64,000 bases of DNA, from the NCBI RefSeq assembly GCF_029227915.1, contig NC_079875.1:10725001-10789000 (forward strand). Direction: 5' to 3'. Positions 24,986 through 35,639 of this stretch are shown here, one piece after another. Under the pieces are notes generated by a model. The model was given only the letters and a program-made list of their open reading frames with translations, made no database searches and was not told the DNA's origin. Each line of letters opens with the position of its first letter. The stretch's first letter is position 1. Source of the stretch: Hydractinia symbiolongicarpus (taxonomy: Eukaryota; Cnidaria; Hydrozoa; Anthoathecata; Hydractiniidae). The position numbers and the translations under genes were made by a program.

Positions 24986-25261
24986 CTATCCACATTATAC
25001 ATATCCGGGAGGACTATCTACGTAAGTTGTTTGATCATTGCTCTAAACAAAGTGTTGGATTGGCTTAGGCAATCACAATCAAATTATGCTAACCGATAAT
25101 CATTACGTTGTAGGACATAGAAAGTGACACTGTTTTATTTGCATTTATATTTTAAGTTGTAAAATCAGAAAAAAAAAGTTAGCATGAACTTATATGTTAA
25201 ATTCTGAGTTAAGTAAAACTCCAATTAAACTGACTGCACACCGCGTAATTTTGTTCACTCT

Positions 25262-25600
25262 CGTGGTGATATGTCACACGGTCAATAAGGATTGTATATT
25301 TAAAAGGACTACTTTAACGAAACTTCATAAAGCGAGTTCCATTTCAGTAGTGTACACCTAGTGTACTGATAAAAGTATGCAATTAGATCGATAAAATATT
25401 GTTGGAAACAAAGTTATTCTACAAACTAGTAGTAAAGGAAAAAGTTAACACCTCGATATTAACGTTAATAAAGTTAAGCTTACAATGTCTCCAGAACTAC
25501 TCATACCCATGACTTATTTTTCTGCCACACAAGTAAGTTCTCTATTATAGCATCACTGGGAAAGTAGGACGAATAGAGAACTTTACGGTTTAGAAATCTT
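25262..25600. repeat. Repeat R2, copy 1
   Basis: Begins TGGTGATATGTCACACGGTC; ends near CACACAAGTAAGTTCTC. Other copies are at 26608, 27700, 44697 and, in part, 55375. The conserved CAAGTAAGT resembles a splice donor, but no shared reading frame precedes it. Confidence 0.55.
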
Positions 25601-26607
25601 AGGTGATGTTTTTTAGGATCATTGAAGTCTTGGGATAAAAAAACAACAACATATTATATATGGTCATATATTTAATAAGGATGAAAGCGATATTATAATG
25701 TCCTTAAAACTATTGCTAATTTTGTTGTCACATAAGTAACTACTAGCTATATTTGTTTACTGTTTGATGTCAAAGTTTAACTGAAAAGCAGGTGAAAGCA
25801 CATTCAGGAAACATTAAAATGAAGTTCAGAAACACTTCACTTGACACACTGATTCCTTATCACAAATTTCCATTCCAGTTACATCAAACAAACGCAGTCG
25901 TAGTCACATAAACTTTTTTTCGACATGCTAAAATAACTGTTGATGAGATTGAGCCAAGTAACTTTCTAAAATACTGGACGATTTATGTACTGCACTATGC
26001 ACTATGGTGCACTACATAAAAAAAGTACGGTTGCTTTGTCGTTACTTTGATCATTGATGAAAATTTGGTATAATTTTGATCATCAATAATGAATGATCAT
26101 TGATCATTAGTATTTAATGTGACCCTCTTCCCTTCTTTTAAAAGTGACGAAGAAGACATCGTATTGCCATTAGAGTTTGCACAAACTTTTCTTGTCACAT
26201 TGCAAAAAAATTAGGATCAAAGATTTGGCGACGACATTTTTTAGGCAAAAACGGCGAAACATGAACTTTAAAATAAAAAAAACTGTTTCAAATGGTGCAG
26301 ATATATAAACTTACTTGATAAAAGCATAAAAAAACATGACTTTAGAATTTTTGCTAAAGATATTTCTGGAAAAAATGGTTCAATTTTTAATCAAACTATC
26401 TATTAACTGATCAATCGCCATGACAATAGACATAAATTCTGATGAATTTTGATGATGAAAGTCATGAAATTTTAACCCGTAAATCTATTTCCTTGAGAAG
26501 TTATCACAAAAATGGGAGGCGTACAGAAAAAAGTTTTCTCTTGAATTAAGAAACACACATGTGTGTGGTGATGCTTAAATACACAAGCATATTTGCCCTT
26601 TTTTGTG

Positions 26608-26980
26608 ATAGGTGATATGCCAAACGGTCAATAAGGATGGTACATTTGAAGGTCTATTTTAACGAGACTTCATAAAGGGATTTTAATGCAGTAGTGTGAA
26701 AATGTATGTTGTGTGTCGGCATCGATTCAATATCGCTGAAAGAAAGTTCATTCCACAAATTATAGTAACGAAAAATATGAATAACTGGATATTACTGTTA
26801 CTAAAGTTATGTTACATTAACGCTAGATGTACCCATATCTATGACTTGTTTTTCAACCCCACAAGTAAGTTCTCTATTAGTAGATGACTGACTGGTTGGT
26901 GGGTTAACATCACTGCATTGAAAAACAGCACTGATAGGGAACGTTATACAGCAACTTTAGTAGATGAGTCAAAGCAGTCC
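26608..26980. repeat. Repeat R2, copy 2
   Basis: Shares GGTGATATGCCAAACGGTCA, CTTCATAAAG and CACAAGTAAGTTCTCTATTA with copy 1. The 63-codon open frame across it is not conserved in the other copies. Confidence 0.55.
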
Positions 26981-27351
26981 TAATAAAAAAGTTTGTTAAA
27001 TAGTCGCCATCATGCTCTCTCTTAAACTGTAGCTATTTGGGATAAACATATTTAAAATATTTTCAAAAAAGACCATCATGATTAATTGTAATCAAATTAT
27101 CAATAAATTTTGAAGCATTGCTAAATTGCCAAGCTAATGTTACAAAGTGTATAAAAAAACAAGTAAACTTAACCTTCTCTAATCATTTATATCAACTGGT
27201 GTTGTGGGTAAGTTTTGGGAAAATGCATCAAAGCAATCGTCTAGAAAATATTTATAATCCACGTTTTAGAGACTCATGATGTTTGAGTAAGAATATTGAC
27301 AATGACTATTCATAGTTTCAATTCTTCCTTTATAAACAACCTGCACTACAA

Positions 27352-27470
27352 GTTGTTGACATTTCTTCTTACGTCACTACCACCATCACTAATTACAGTA
27401 ATTAAAATAACTTCCTACTGTAACTGTCAAGAAAATAATTAAAAATGAATTAAGATTTAAACTTCTGTAC
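27352..27470. repeat. Repeat R1, orphan copy
   Basis: TTGTTGACATTTCTTCTTACG start, then ACTAATTACAGTAATTAAAA and CTTCCTACTGTAACT. No array gene lies on its downstream side within 3 kb. Confidence 0.65.
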
Positions 27471-27699
27471 GAATATCTTCCATCGCAAAATTTTTATGTA
27501 ACTATCCTGGTTACGTCTTTCTACGTCGTTAGATTCTTCACGCACAAAATATACTGGATTGGCTTATAATTCCACAATTGAATAATGATTGTGTTTAGGC
27601 ATTATGCTGTGTACGAAGTAGAGAGTAACACGGCTTTAATTTAAAAAACCTCGTAACTCTAATTAAACTGGTAGCACACGATATAATTTTATTCACTGC

Positions 27700-28010
27700 C
27701 GTTGATTTATCTCATACGATGTATAAGGATGATTCATTATTAACATTATTTGAAAAAAAAACAATGTTAGTAAGTGCTACACAACTAAATAAATAACTGG
27801 AGATTAAAGTTATTAACGTCGTTAGTTGACTCTTTTGAACTCTAAATATACCTACGTTACATTACTGTCATATATACCTGTAGTAGTGGTACGACTTAGT
27901 CGTCAGCCACACAAGTAACCTTTTGATTAGCAGATAAATAACTGAGTAGCGGGGATAATATTACTGCGTTAGAAAATTGGACGAAATAGGAGCTTAACCT
28001 GTTACATTAA
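27700..28010. repeat. Repeat R2, copy 3
   Basis: Follows the orphan R1 at the spacing seen near gene 2. Contains GCCACACAAGTAACC and the ATAACTGAGTAGCGGG tail equivalent. Confidence 0.5.
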
Positions 28011-28984
28011 TAGATAATTAACTACAAACAGACTTTATTGAAATTACAAGTTAATAAAATCATGCAAGTATAAATGTTTTCTTGTCATTATGCTTTTTTT
28101 TAACTCTAGCTCATCAGAATAAATTTATTTGATATGCTCTCTGTATTAACGATCATCAGTAATTTCAATCAATACATCAATTAACATGGAAATATTACAA
28201 AATGTTCTAGCTAAGTGAAGATATTTCTTAAGATTTCTGAACCATTGAGTTTAGAAATGAATCTAAGTAGTTTTTCCATGGAAGACATTGACTCTAAACC
28301 CTCGGAACCCTCATCATCTGTTAAAATATGAAATTGTCACACAAGGATTAAAAATATCCATGACGTACTTTTAACCCTTTTTCACATTATTTTTACTAAA
28401 TAAAACTAACTTCTTCTTTGGATTATGACCTATTATTAAAAAAAAATAGATCTAATATGCTTGGCTCAAGGAAGAAACATAAACAAAATATCTTATATCT
28501 AATCTGGAATATCCCCTGTAAGTGTTTCAGCAGATAGAAAAACAAACAATTAAAGCATCACATGTTCTTGTATCGCTTGTAATTTTAACGATACTATAAT
28601 ACCCTTAAAGCTATTGCTAATTTCTGGCATAAAAAAGTTTTTGTATAGCTTTTATTTTACATAAGTAGTTACTAGCTGTGTTTGTTTATCAATTGGATAC
28701 AAAAGTTTAGCTGTAAAAACAGATGAAAACACATCCAGGATCACATTTCTAAGGTTACGCCAAACAAACCAATTATGGCCTCGTAAAACGTTGAACCCTT
28801 TCTTCTACATACTAAAATAACTGATGAAGCGACCTTCATTGAAAATTGGAAAAATATGTTCCAATGTGACTTGTGACACTATATTGATTGTGCCAAATTT
28901 TCAAAAAATTAGACGACCAGTGTACTACACCATGCACTACATCATGATGCATTACACCAAACGACAGCTCTTGTTTTGGTGTTA

Positions 28985-29550
28985 TTTTGGATCATTGATG
29001 AAGTCTAGTGATATAGAGCGATTTTATTCATTTGCATGAATTTTGAATTCTGTTAATTGGCACATTATAGTTATTGTTATAATAAAAACTTGACTTTTCC
29101 TAAAGACTTAACTCAACTGTAGCTGTGGATATTTTTTCAATAAATGATTGCATCAAGAGAAAAGCAAGGTTTGAGTGATTGCATCAAATTTATTTGGAGT
29201 CAAGGAACCGTCAGGAAAATATTTTTCAATCATCGTTTTAGTGACTCGTATTAATCGCTTAAAAAATTGTTACGTCAGTGTCAAACACTTGGCTACAATT
29301 TCGGAACTGCTTTAAATAATAAAATTAGAAACAATAACTATTCATAATTTAAATTAGTCTTATTTTATATTTAAAGAGACGTCCCTGTATTATCCTTAAG
29401 TGGTTGACATTTCCTCTCACGTCATTATCACCACAACTAAAACAGCAATTACCTTCCTACTGTAACTTTAAAAAAATAATTAAAAGTGAATTAAAATTTA
29501 AACCTCCGCACGGATTTGACTTGATGCCTTGATAGATTTCTATACGCACT
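28985..29550. repeat. Duplicated block, second copy, with orphan R1 (29400-29515)
   Basis: Partner of 24470-24985. It holds an R1 copy with no gene beside it. The two differ by small indels only. Confidence 0.75.
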
Positions 29551-30298
29551 GTTTTGGTGTTATTTTGATCATTGATGATAATTTTGGATAATTTTGATTA
29601 TCAATAATTAATGATCATTGATCATTAATAATTGATTTTAATCCCTCTCCTTCTTTCAAAGCGAGGAAGTAGACATTGTATTTCCATGAAACTTTACACA
29701 AAGGTTCCTTCCCGAATTGCAGAAAGTCTTAGAAAAAAGATTTGTTTCACTCTTTTAGTCCAAGATGACGACATCTTATAGACTAAAACGGAAAAACATT
29801 AGCCTTGGAATCTGAAAAACTGTCTTAAATGTTTTAAATATGTAAATGTACTTGATAGAAGCATCAAATAGCTAAAATATGACTTTGCAACTGTTGCTAA
29901 TGACATTTTTTAAAAGCATTGTCCAAATTTTCATCGACTATGGGTTAACTAATAAGTTACCATGAAAATAGACAAAAATGGTTGACTATTCTCCGGGTAA
30001 CTAAATTTTTCGCAACTTGCATGGTTATGATGGGTCAACATCATAACATTTGCAGACAAAAAGAATTGATAACCATATACAAAAGGTTATGAAACTCTTC
30101 CATCTTTACTGCTGTGGAAATTAGGCATATCGACCAACCACATTTAAACCCTGGACAATGCAGCCATTAGTGGTATAATGTAAAGAAAGACAACGTCTGC
30201 AATAAATTAATGAAGATATAATTTATTCATGTGAAATAAATATTACATAGCATTCATAAAAAATCATTTATTATAAACGCTGTATGTCAATGATACTT

Positions 30299-31012
30299 CT
30301 ATTTTTTGGATATATATCCCAGCCGTTCTTTGATGACTGTAAGTCGCATTTTTATACCGTATAATACTCTTTTAGAGACTTGATCTTTGTAATACATTTC
30401 TTTTAGATATTGTGCTTCCTGTACACTCATCACAAGTCCGCAGTCAAGTCTTCTCTTGATAATTTCCATTCTCATTTGTAAGTATTTCATCAAGTCCATA
30501 ACTTCATTGATTTGTTGGTACACACCGGTTAACTTCAGGTCAGCAATGAAGCGATTCAAAACTGAAAGAAACGGTGGATTATTTACAATTTTCTTGTGAT
30601 AAAAGGGAGTATTTGTTAATGTTATTTGTTCGATAATAAAACGTATTGTTAAAATTCCAGTAATCATGATTAAATGATAACTGAAAAAGATATTTGACTT
30701 ACATGGAATTATGTTATTGCAAACTTTTATGTTCTCATTGGCAAGTGCAAGGACCGAAGTAATATTTTCGTCATAAGGCTTCATTGGAACCTCTGGAATG
30801 TTGGTGCAGTTAAGAGGCTGCATGGGAGCCATCGTTGTCGTCATATGGTGAGACATACTTGTCACTAGCGAAAAGAATGAACATAAATGTAAGTTATATG
30901 GAATAATAGCAACCAATCTTTGACAATGTATATAACTACAGTGGTATGAATGATAATTACCTGAAACTATTGACACAATAACACCAAAAATGTAGTACTC
31001 TATTCTGACCAT
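30299..31012 (-). CDS. Array gene 3: small secreted protein, B type
   Basis: Coding exons 30961-31012, 30703-30864 and 30299-30561; 158 residues; signal peptide MVRIEYYIFGVIVSIVS plus VTS. Two sequons (NCT, NIT). Exon 3 has QQINEVMDLMKYL and the RRLDCGL core, then SVQEAQYLKEMYYKDQVSK, and ends GYISKK. Both introns (96 and 141 nt) happen to be multiples of three and free of stops, so the unspliced transcript is open from start to stop (237 codons). The conserved GT-AG sites and comparison with the other eight copies show that splicing is the normal route. AATAAA (minus) at 30222-30227. Confidence 0.85.
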   Translation of the reverse strand: MVRIEYYIFGVIVSIVSGNYHSYHCSYIHCQRLVAIIPYNLHLCSFFSLVTSMSHHMTTTMAPMQPLNCTNIPEVPMKPYDENITSVLALANENIKVCNNIIPCKSNIFFSYHLIMITGILTIRFIIEQITLTNTPFYHKKIVNNPPFLSVLNRFIADLKLTGVYQQINEVMDLMKYLQMRMEIIKRRLDCGLVMSVQEAQYLKEMYYKDQVSKRVLYGIKMRLTVIKERLGYISKK

Positions 31013-31149
31013 GTTTTTTTCTGAAAGTTGAGTTTGAGAATTAAACCAGAAAGAATGTTAAGAAAAATCTAAAATAAATGACCTGATTAATCGGCTGAAT
31101 ATTACCAACAATTGTTTCTTGTTTAAATATGTCAAAAATATTGTAGCTA

Positions 31150-31213
31150 CCTACCTGTTTGATTTGCTTTCAGAGAATTGTGACTTTCCAATTCTCAAAT
31201 TACTTTTTTTATA
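31150..31213 (-). promoter_or_regulatory. Promoter and leader exon of array gene 3
   Basis: CTATAAAAAAAG at about 31204-31214. The leader ends CAAACAG|GTAGGT. Upstream stands TTAACTCGTTTAC, the B-type counterpart of the AP-1-like site. Confidence 0.6.
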
Positions 31214-31805
31214 GCATAAAATTAGTAAACGAGTTAAAACTGATCGAGACAAAAAAGCAACTAATTTGTCTAGTCATTGTTCCAGCAATCATTTTTTTAT
31301 CGGAGAAACAGGAAAAGTAATACTTGTTGTGGGATTTTTAATTCCGTTGCTACGTAAATATGATGAAGCAGTATCTGTTTGATGGTCTGCGAACTTATTA
31401 CATTAACTCATTGACCTTGTCAGGATGACTTTTCTCACTCTGATAAAAGAATTATGACTAGATGAAGTACACCAACTCAAAAAGAAAGAAAGACAGCATT
31501 ATCCAAAAGAGAAAATTAATGCTAAATTTGAATTTAAATATATTTCTGAAAATATTTTAGTACAATTTTGTAACTGAAACCTTGCTAAAATAATTCTGCG
31601 TTTAGAATAACTAATAAGTGATTACATCAACGAACAATCTTGAAATTATTTTTCAATACACGTTTAGTGACTCATCATGTTTGATTGAAAATTAATTTCA
31701 GCAGTGTCAAACACCTGACTGCAATTTCGGAACTGATTTTAATAATGAATTCAAGAAAGTTCTGTTGTTCTGCCATTATTTTGATAAAAAAGTTTTCTTA
31801 CATTA

Positions 31806-31925
31806 TGGTTGACATTTCTTCTCACGTCAATACCGCCACCACTAATTACAGTAATTAAAATAACTTCCTACTGTAACTTTCGAAAGATAATTAAAAGTGA
31901 ATTAAGATTTAAACTTCCACACCTG
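31806..31925. repeat. Repeat R1 upstream of array gene 3
   Basis: GGTTGACATTTCTTCTCACG start and ACTAATTACAGTAATTAAAA core. About 0.6 kb upstream of the TATA box. Confidence 0.7.
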
Positions 31926-32349
31926 TATCCATGATAAATACATGTACATATTCGGGTGAAGTATCTGCTCACGTCGTTAGATTTTGCTACACGCAATGTA
32001 GTAGTTTGGCTGGTGGTTCAGCGATATAATCATGTTACAAACGCCTAAAAATAGAGACCGGATATATGGAATTCGAACTTATGAATGTTTCCAGCGGACT
32101 TAGAATCTTAGCTTATTTAGTCAAACCCCTTTAAAGCCTTTAAAATGCACTGAGGTCAGCATGACCATTTTTGTAAATGTTGTTTTTTTTAGTTTAACGT
32201 TAATTATTTCGTAGAGCAGACGTGTTAGAAAGTGCAACTAACGCAATTACGACGCTAATTCCCTAATCTACGTGTCTAAAATGTAGTACTTCAGCAGCCT
32301 CCTACCGACTGTTGAAAACTTTCGAGCATTAGTAAATGTCTTCGAATAG

Positions 32350-32415
32350 GCTAACACAACTGCATAAAGAATTGCCATGGTATTTCAATTTCGCAATACC
32401 ATGCAATGTGTTAGC
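32350..32415. ncRNA. Conserved hairpin, unit 1 (candidate structured RNA or foldback)
   Basis: GCTAACAC pairs with GTGTTAGC at the outside. ATTGCCATGGTATT pairs with AATACCATGCAAT inside (one bulged C), around a TCAATTTCGC loop. The copy in unit 3 has changed bases in both arms so that pairing is kept. It could be a small-RNA precursor, or a short foldback element. The transcribed strand is unknown. Confidence 0.35.
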
Positions 32416-32426
32416 ATTACAATATC

Positions 32427-33497
32427 TTTTTTTTTTATTTTGCCGTTGAAGAATTTACAGTTTTCCGTAAGAATAAAAAGCAAATCTTAAGCTATTATAT
32501 CGTATAATCTAAAGATAGGATTGCATATGCTAAAAAAATTAGCTAGAGAGGTAAAAAATGGCAGGAGCGAGAAGAAGGCTATAATAGCCTTATCACCAAG
32601 CCCCCAACCTATATAAAAGGTTAGCATTGAAGATGATGAGGAGTTGTGTTATATGTCGTACGTTGTAACTGTCGCGTGTTCTAAAATGAATATAGATTGT
32701 CAATAGCAATAGTTTATTTTTTAGTTTATGTTTGAATTCGCTAAGTGATGTAATAGTTTTCATGTCGTTATCAAGAAATGTATTCCACAATTTAGGTCCT
32801 CTGCTAGTTATAGAGAACTTTGTGATTGTATAATTAATCCTAGGTTGTTAAAAACTGTTAATTGAAAATCTGGATGGATATTTATGTTGTATCTTCTGAA
32901 ACATATTATTAAATACTCTTGGTAACATATTGTTTTCAAGCTTAAACATAAAAATAAGAGTTTGATAAATGTTTAGTTGGTATACATTCAGTACACTGAG
33001 CTTTTTTAATAACTCTCTGGAGTGAGTGTACCTGTCAAAATTTAAAATAATTCTGATTGCATTTTTTTGTTTATTTTGTAATTTTGTCAATTTTGTAGCG
33101 TTGGTGCTGCACCAGGCAGTATTTGCATAATTTAAATAGCAGTGAATGAAAGAAGAATATATGTTTTTTCAACAATTCTGATCTAGAACAAATTTTGCTT
33201 TAAAAAGGATGCCAATATTCTTTGCGATCTTTTCTTCTAAAATATTTATATGTTCTCTCCAAGTAACATTTTCATCAAAAATAACTCCTAAAAATTTCAT
33301 GGATTGTGCTCTTTTTATACTTATGTTATTAATAGATAAATCAGAAAACTTCAATGGCATATCAACTTTTTTATTTTGCCTGTGAAAAAGTGTGTACTTT
33401 GTTTTAGAAATATTTAGGGACAGTCTGTTTGCCTTAAAACCATTCTGCCACCTTAGAGAGTTCATTATTGACTGTGCGAAATAATGTGTTTATATCT
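32427..33497 (-). mobile_element. 5'-truncated LINE fragment (reverse transcriptase C-terminal part), unit 1
   Basis: Minus strand, with a poly-A-like 3' tail (T-rich at 32427-32445 on plus). The reading resembles the end of a Jockey/CR1-type LINE reverse transcriptase: NNELSKVAEWF, KANRLSLNISKTKY, MKFLGV, then a C-terminal tail ending near GPKLWN. It carries several stops and frameshifts (an extra T after WF, TGA after QNC, TAA after NSF), so it is dead. The homologous spot in unit 3 (about 55580-55597) lacks it, which places its edges near the coordinates given. Confidence 0.75.
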
Positions 33498-33499
33498 TT

Positions 33500-34733
33500 A
33501 TTATATTTGTGTAACAACGCATGCTGCTATGTACCGCTTATTTTTGAATTTAATTATGAATGACATGGAGTTAAGTAGTATGTGAATATTCAATGCATTC
33601 TTAAGGCACCAAACACTGAGCTTAGAAGTATTAATATGGGTGAGGTCATCAATTTATGTTTCGTTATCTTTCGCAAATTCGTTAAAACATTCATCTAGTT
33701 TAATTATGCTGAATCATATGGTCAATTAAGATTGTCACCTAAACAGACAGGGGTCGGCTTTCTTAAGATTGGTATTGAATGTAAGCGCTTAAAAAGCACC
33801 AGGGACGATGTTGCATCTGCACCTAAAAAAGTTTTATTCACAGGGAAAGGGACACGTGTTAAATCTTCCTGTTATTAAAAAATCCATTCAGCTTTATAGC
33901 TTACATTCAAGACAATTGATTATTTGCCATGTACTCATCGGTTTGCAATTTGATTTAAAAATATTTGTCACAGCTGATATTTGTCAAAAATAGTTGCATT
34001 TAATGGCGGACATTTTTATCGAAAGTATCCTATTAGTTAACAAATATGCTTATAATATTTGCCATACTCTTTAAACTTTGTTAATCGTGGTTACTTGTAT
34101 TTCTTCCTTTTTGAAACTACCTAAGTTAACGTCTTCAGCCCAACATTAGCTATTACATAATGTTATGTAACAACAATCTTTTAAGAGTAATACAACAGAT
34201 AAGTTGGTTAGAACATATGGAAATCTTGCATTGAATTATGGTACTTAATGGGTAGCTGTTTTGTATCCACCCAGGTAATTTTAGCCCTACAGTTTGTTTA
34301 AAAATTCTTAATAATTGGGCAATGTAATGGCTGATCTTCCCTAACCACAATTTTAAATGATCTCTTTCTTTTATAGTCTTTATTTTGATGCGTATACATG
34401 CGTAATCTAACATGTCAGCCTTAACTCTTTTACATCGGCGCTAGTACCTCTTAGCATTAGAGAATTCTTTAACATCTATTTTTCCCAACTGAAAAAACTA
34501 AAGTATTGTACCAAATTTGAACTTATCGTTTACCTTGTGACAGAATCATGGAGTTTGCCAGTCATTTTTATATTTTGCAAAGGAAAGAAATTGTCCAACA
34601 AATGTTAGACACAATTGCTTGTCCCTACTGGTATCCATTTAGAACTAAAGTACGTCAACATGTTTTTTCAAGATAATAAACAATACAGTAAATAAGACAC
34701 TCTTCGGGGAAATATTAAAATCAAAAACTTTTT
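33500..34733. other. Spacer downstream of array gene 4
   Basis: Non-coding, duplicated at about 46250-48105. The open frame 33808-33993 recurs in unit 2 but is broken in unit 3, so it is not a gene. Confidence 0.6.
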
Positions 34734-35419
34734 CTAATTTTTATAAATATTTTGTAATCGTTCCTTGATGTCTGTAAGTCGCATTTTTACACCGTATAAT
34801 ACTCTCTTTGAAACTTGATCATTGTACAGCATTTGTTTCAAACTTCTGGTTTCTTCAACACTCATCACAAGTCCACAGTCAAGTCTTCTGTTGAGGATTT
34901 CGATTCTCATTTGTAAGTATTTAATCAAATCCCTGGCTTGATTGATTTGTTGGTACACACCAGTTAACTTTAAATTTGCGTTAAAACGGTTCAAAACTAA
35001 AATAAAAATTAAACTTGCATTCTGAATACATGTTTTTTTTTATAACAGCACATAACCTTGGAAATGCAGAATAGTTACGTATAGTGTATGCAGAAAAAAT
35101 CCTTCTTTACTTACATGGAATAATGTTATTGCAAACGATGATATTATCATTTGCAAGTGCCAACAGAACAGTAATGTCTCCATCGTTGGGTTTCATTGGG
35201 ACTTCTGGAATGTTAGTGCAATTAAGAGGTTGCATTGGAGCCATTGTGGTTGTCATGTGATGAGACATGCCTGTAACTAATAATTAAAATGGGGGAAAGA
35301 ATGAGTGAAGTCAATACAAATAAATATTTAAGTAAAAATGAAAAAGAAATTAATATCAATCATTTACCTGAAGCTAATGCAGACAAAGCAACGAATATGC
35401 AGTTCCAAATTTTGACCAT
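34734..35419 (-). CDS. Array gene 4: small secreted protein, A type
   Basis: Coding exons 35368-35419, 35115-35276 and 34734-34996; 158 residues. The signal peptide differs from the B genes (MVKIWNCIFVALSALAS plus VTG), but the mature start MSHHMTTTMAPMQPLNCTN is the same. The loop reads KPNDGDIT in place of KPYDENIT, removing the second sequon, and VCNN is preceded by NIIV. Exon 3 has QARDLIKYL and SVEETRSLKQMLYNDQ, ending QNIYKN. These changes recur in genes 6, 8 and 9 and define the A subfamily. Confidence 0.85.
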
Positions 35420-35547
35420 TGTGGATAATAATGCTCTGTGAAGATTAGCAACTAAAAATCGTACCGTGAACCTAAAAAAGGAATTACTGTTAGTTACATT
35501 TTATAACTTACATAGGAACTATATTTTTTTAAAAAACGTTGTATTAC

Positions 35548-35630
35548 CTTTCTGATTTAATCTAAGTGAGTTGTGTTTTGGCTATTGATTGATGTACCCC
35601 TTTTATAGCAAAACATCGGTGAATGAGTCA
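35548..35630 (-). promoter_or_regulatory. Promoter and leader exon of array gene 4
   Basis: TGACTCA (35624-35630) lies about 17 bp upstream of TATAAAA (35601-35607). The leader exon ends CAGAAAG|GTAATAC at 35548; the intron ends CTTTTTTAG at 35472, and the second exon begins GTTCACGGTAC. Confidence 0.7.
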
Positions 35631-35639
35631 GGATCTATT

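Larger units (their letters stand above)
23910..30180. other. Gene-free block of duplicated upstream sequence
   Basis: About 6 kb without a coding exon. It is built of repeated pieces of B-gene upstream sequence: R1 at 24841, 27352 and 29400; R2 at 25262, 26608 and 27700; and a near-identical pair 24470-24985 and 28985-29550. The block looks like remnants of further array units whose genes were lost. The open frames 24252-24476, 26696-26887 and 28824-29039 have no recognisable content. Confidence 0.6.

Noticed and set aside
33808-33993. 61-codon plus-strand frame recurring at 46558-46743
   Set aside because: Present in both recent duplicates but broken in the older unit near 55.9 kb, so it is not conserved as protein.
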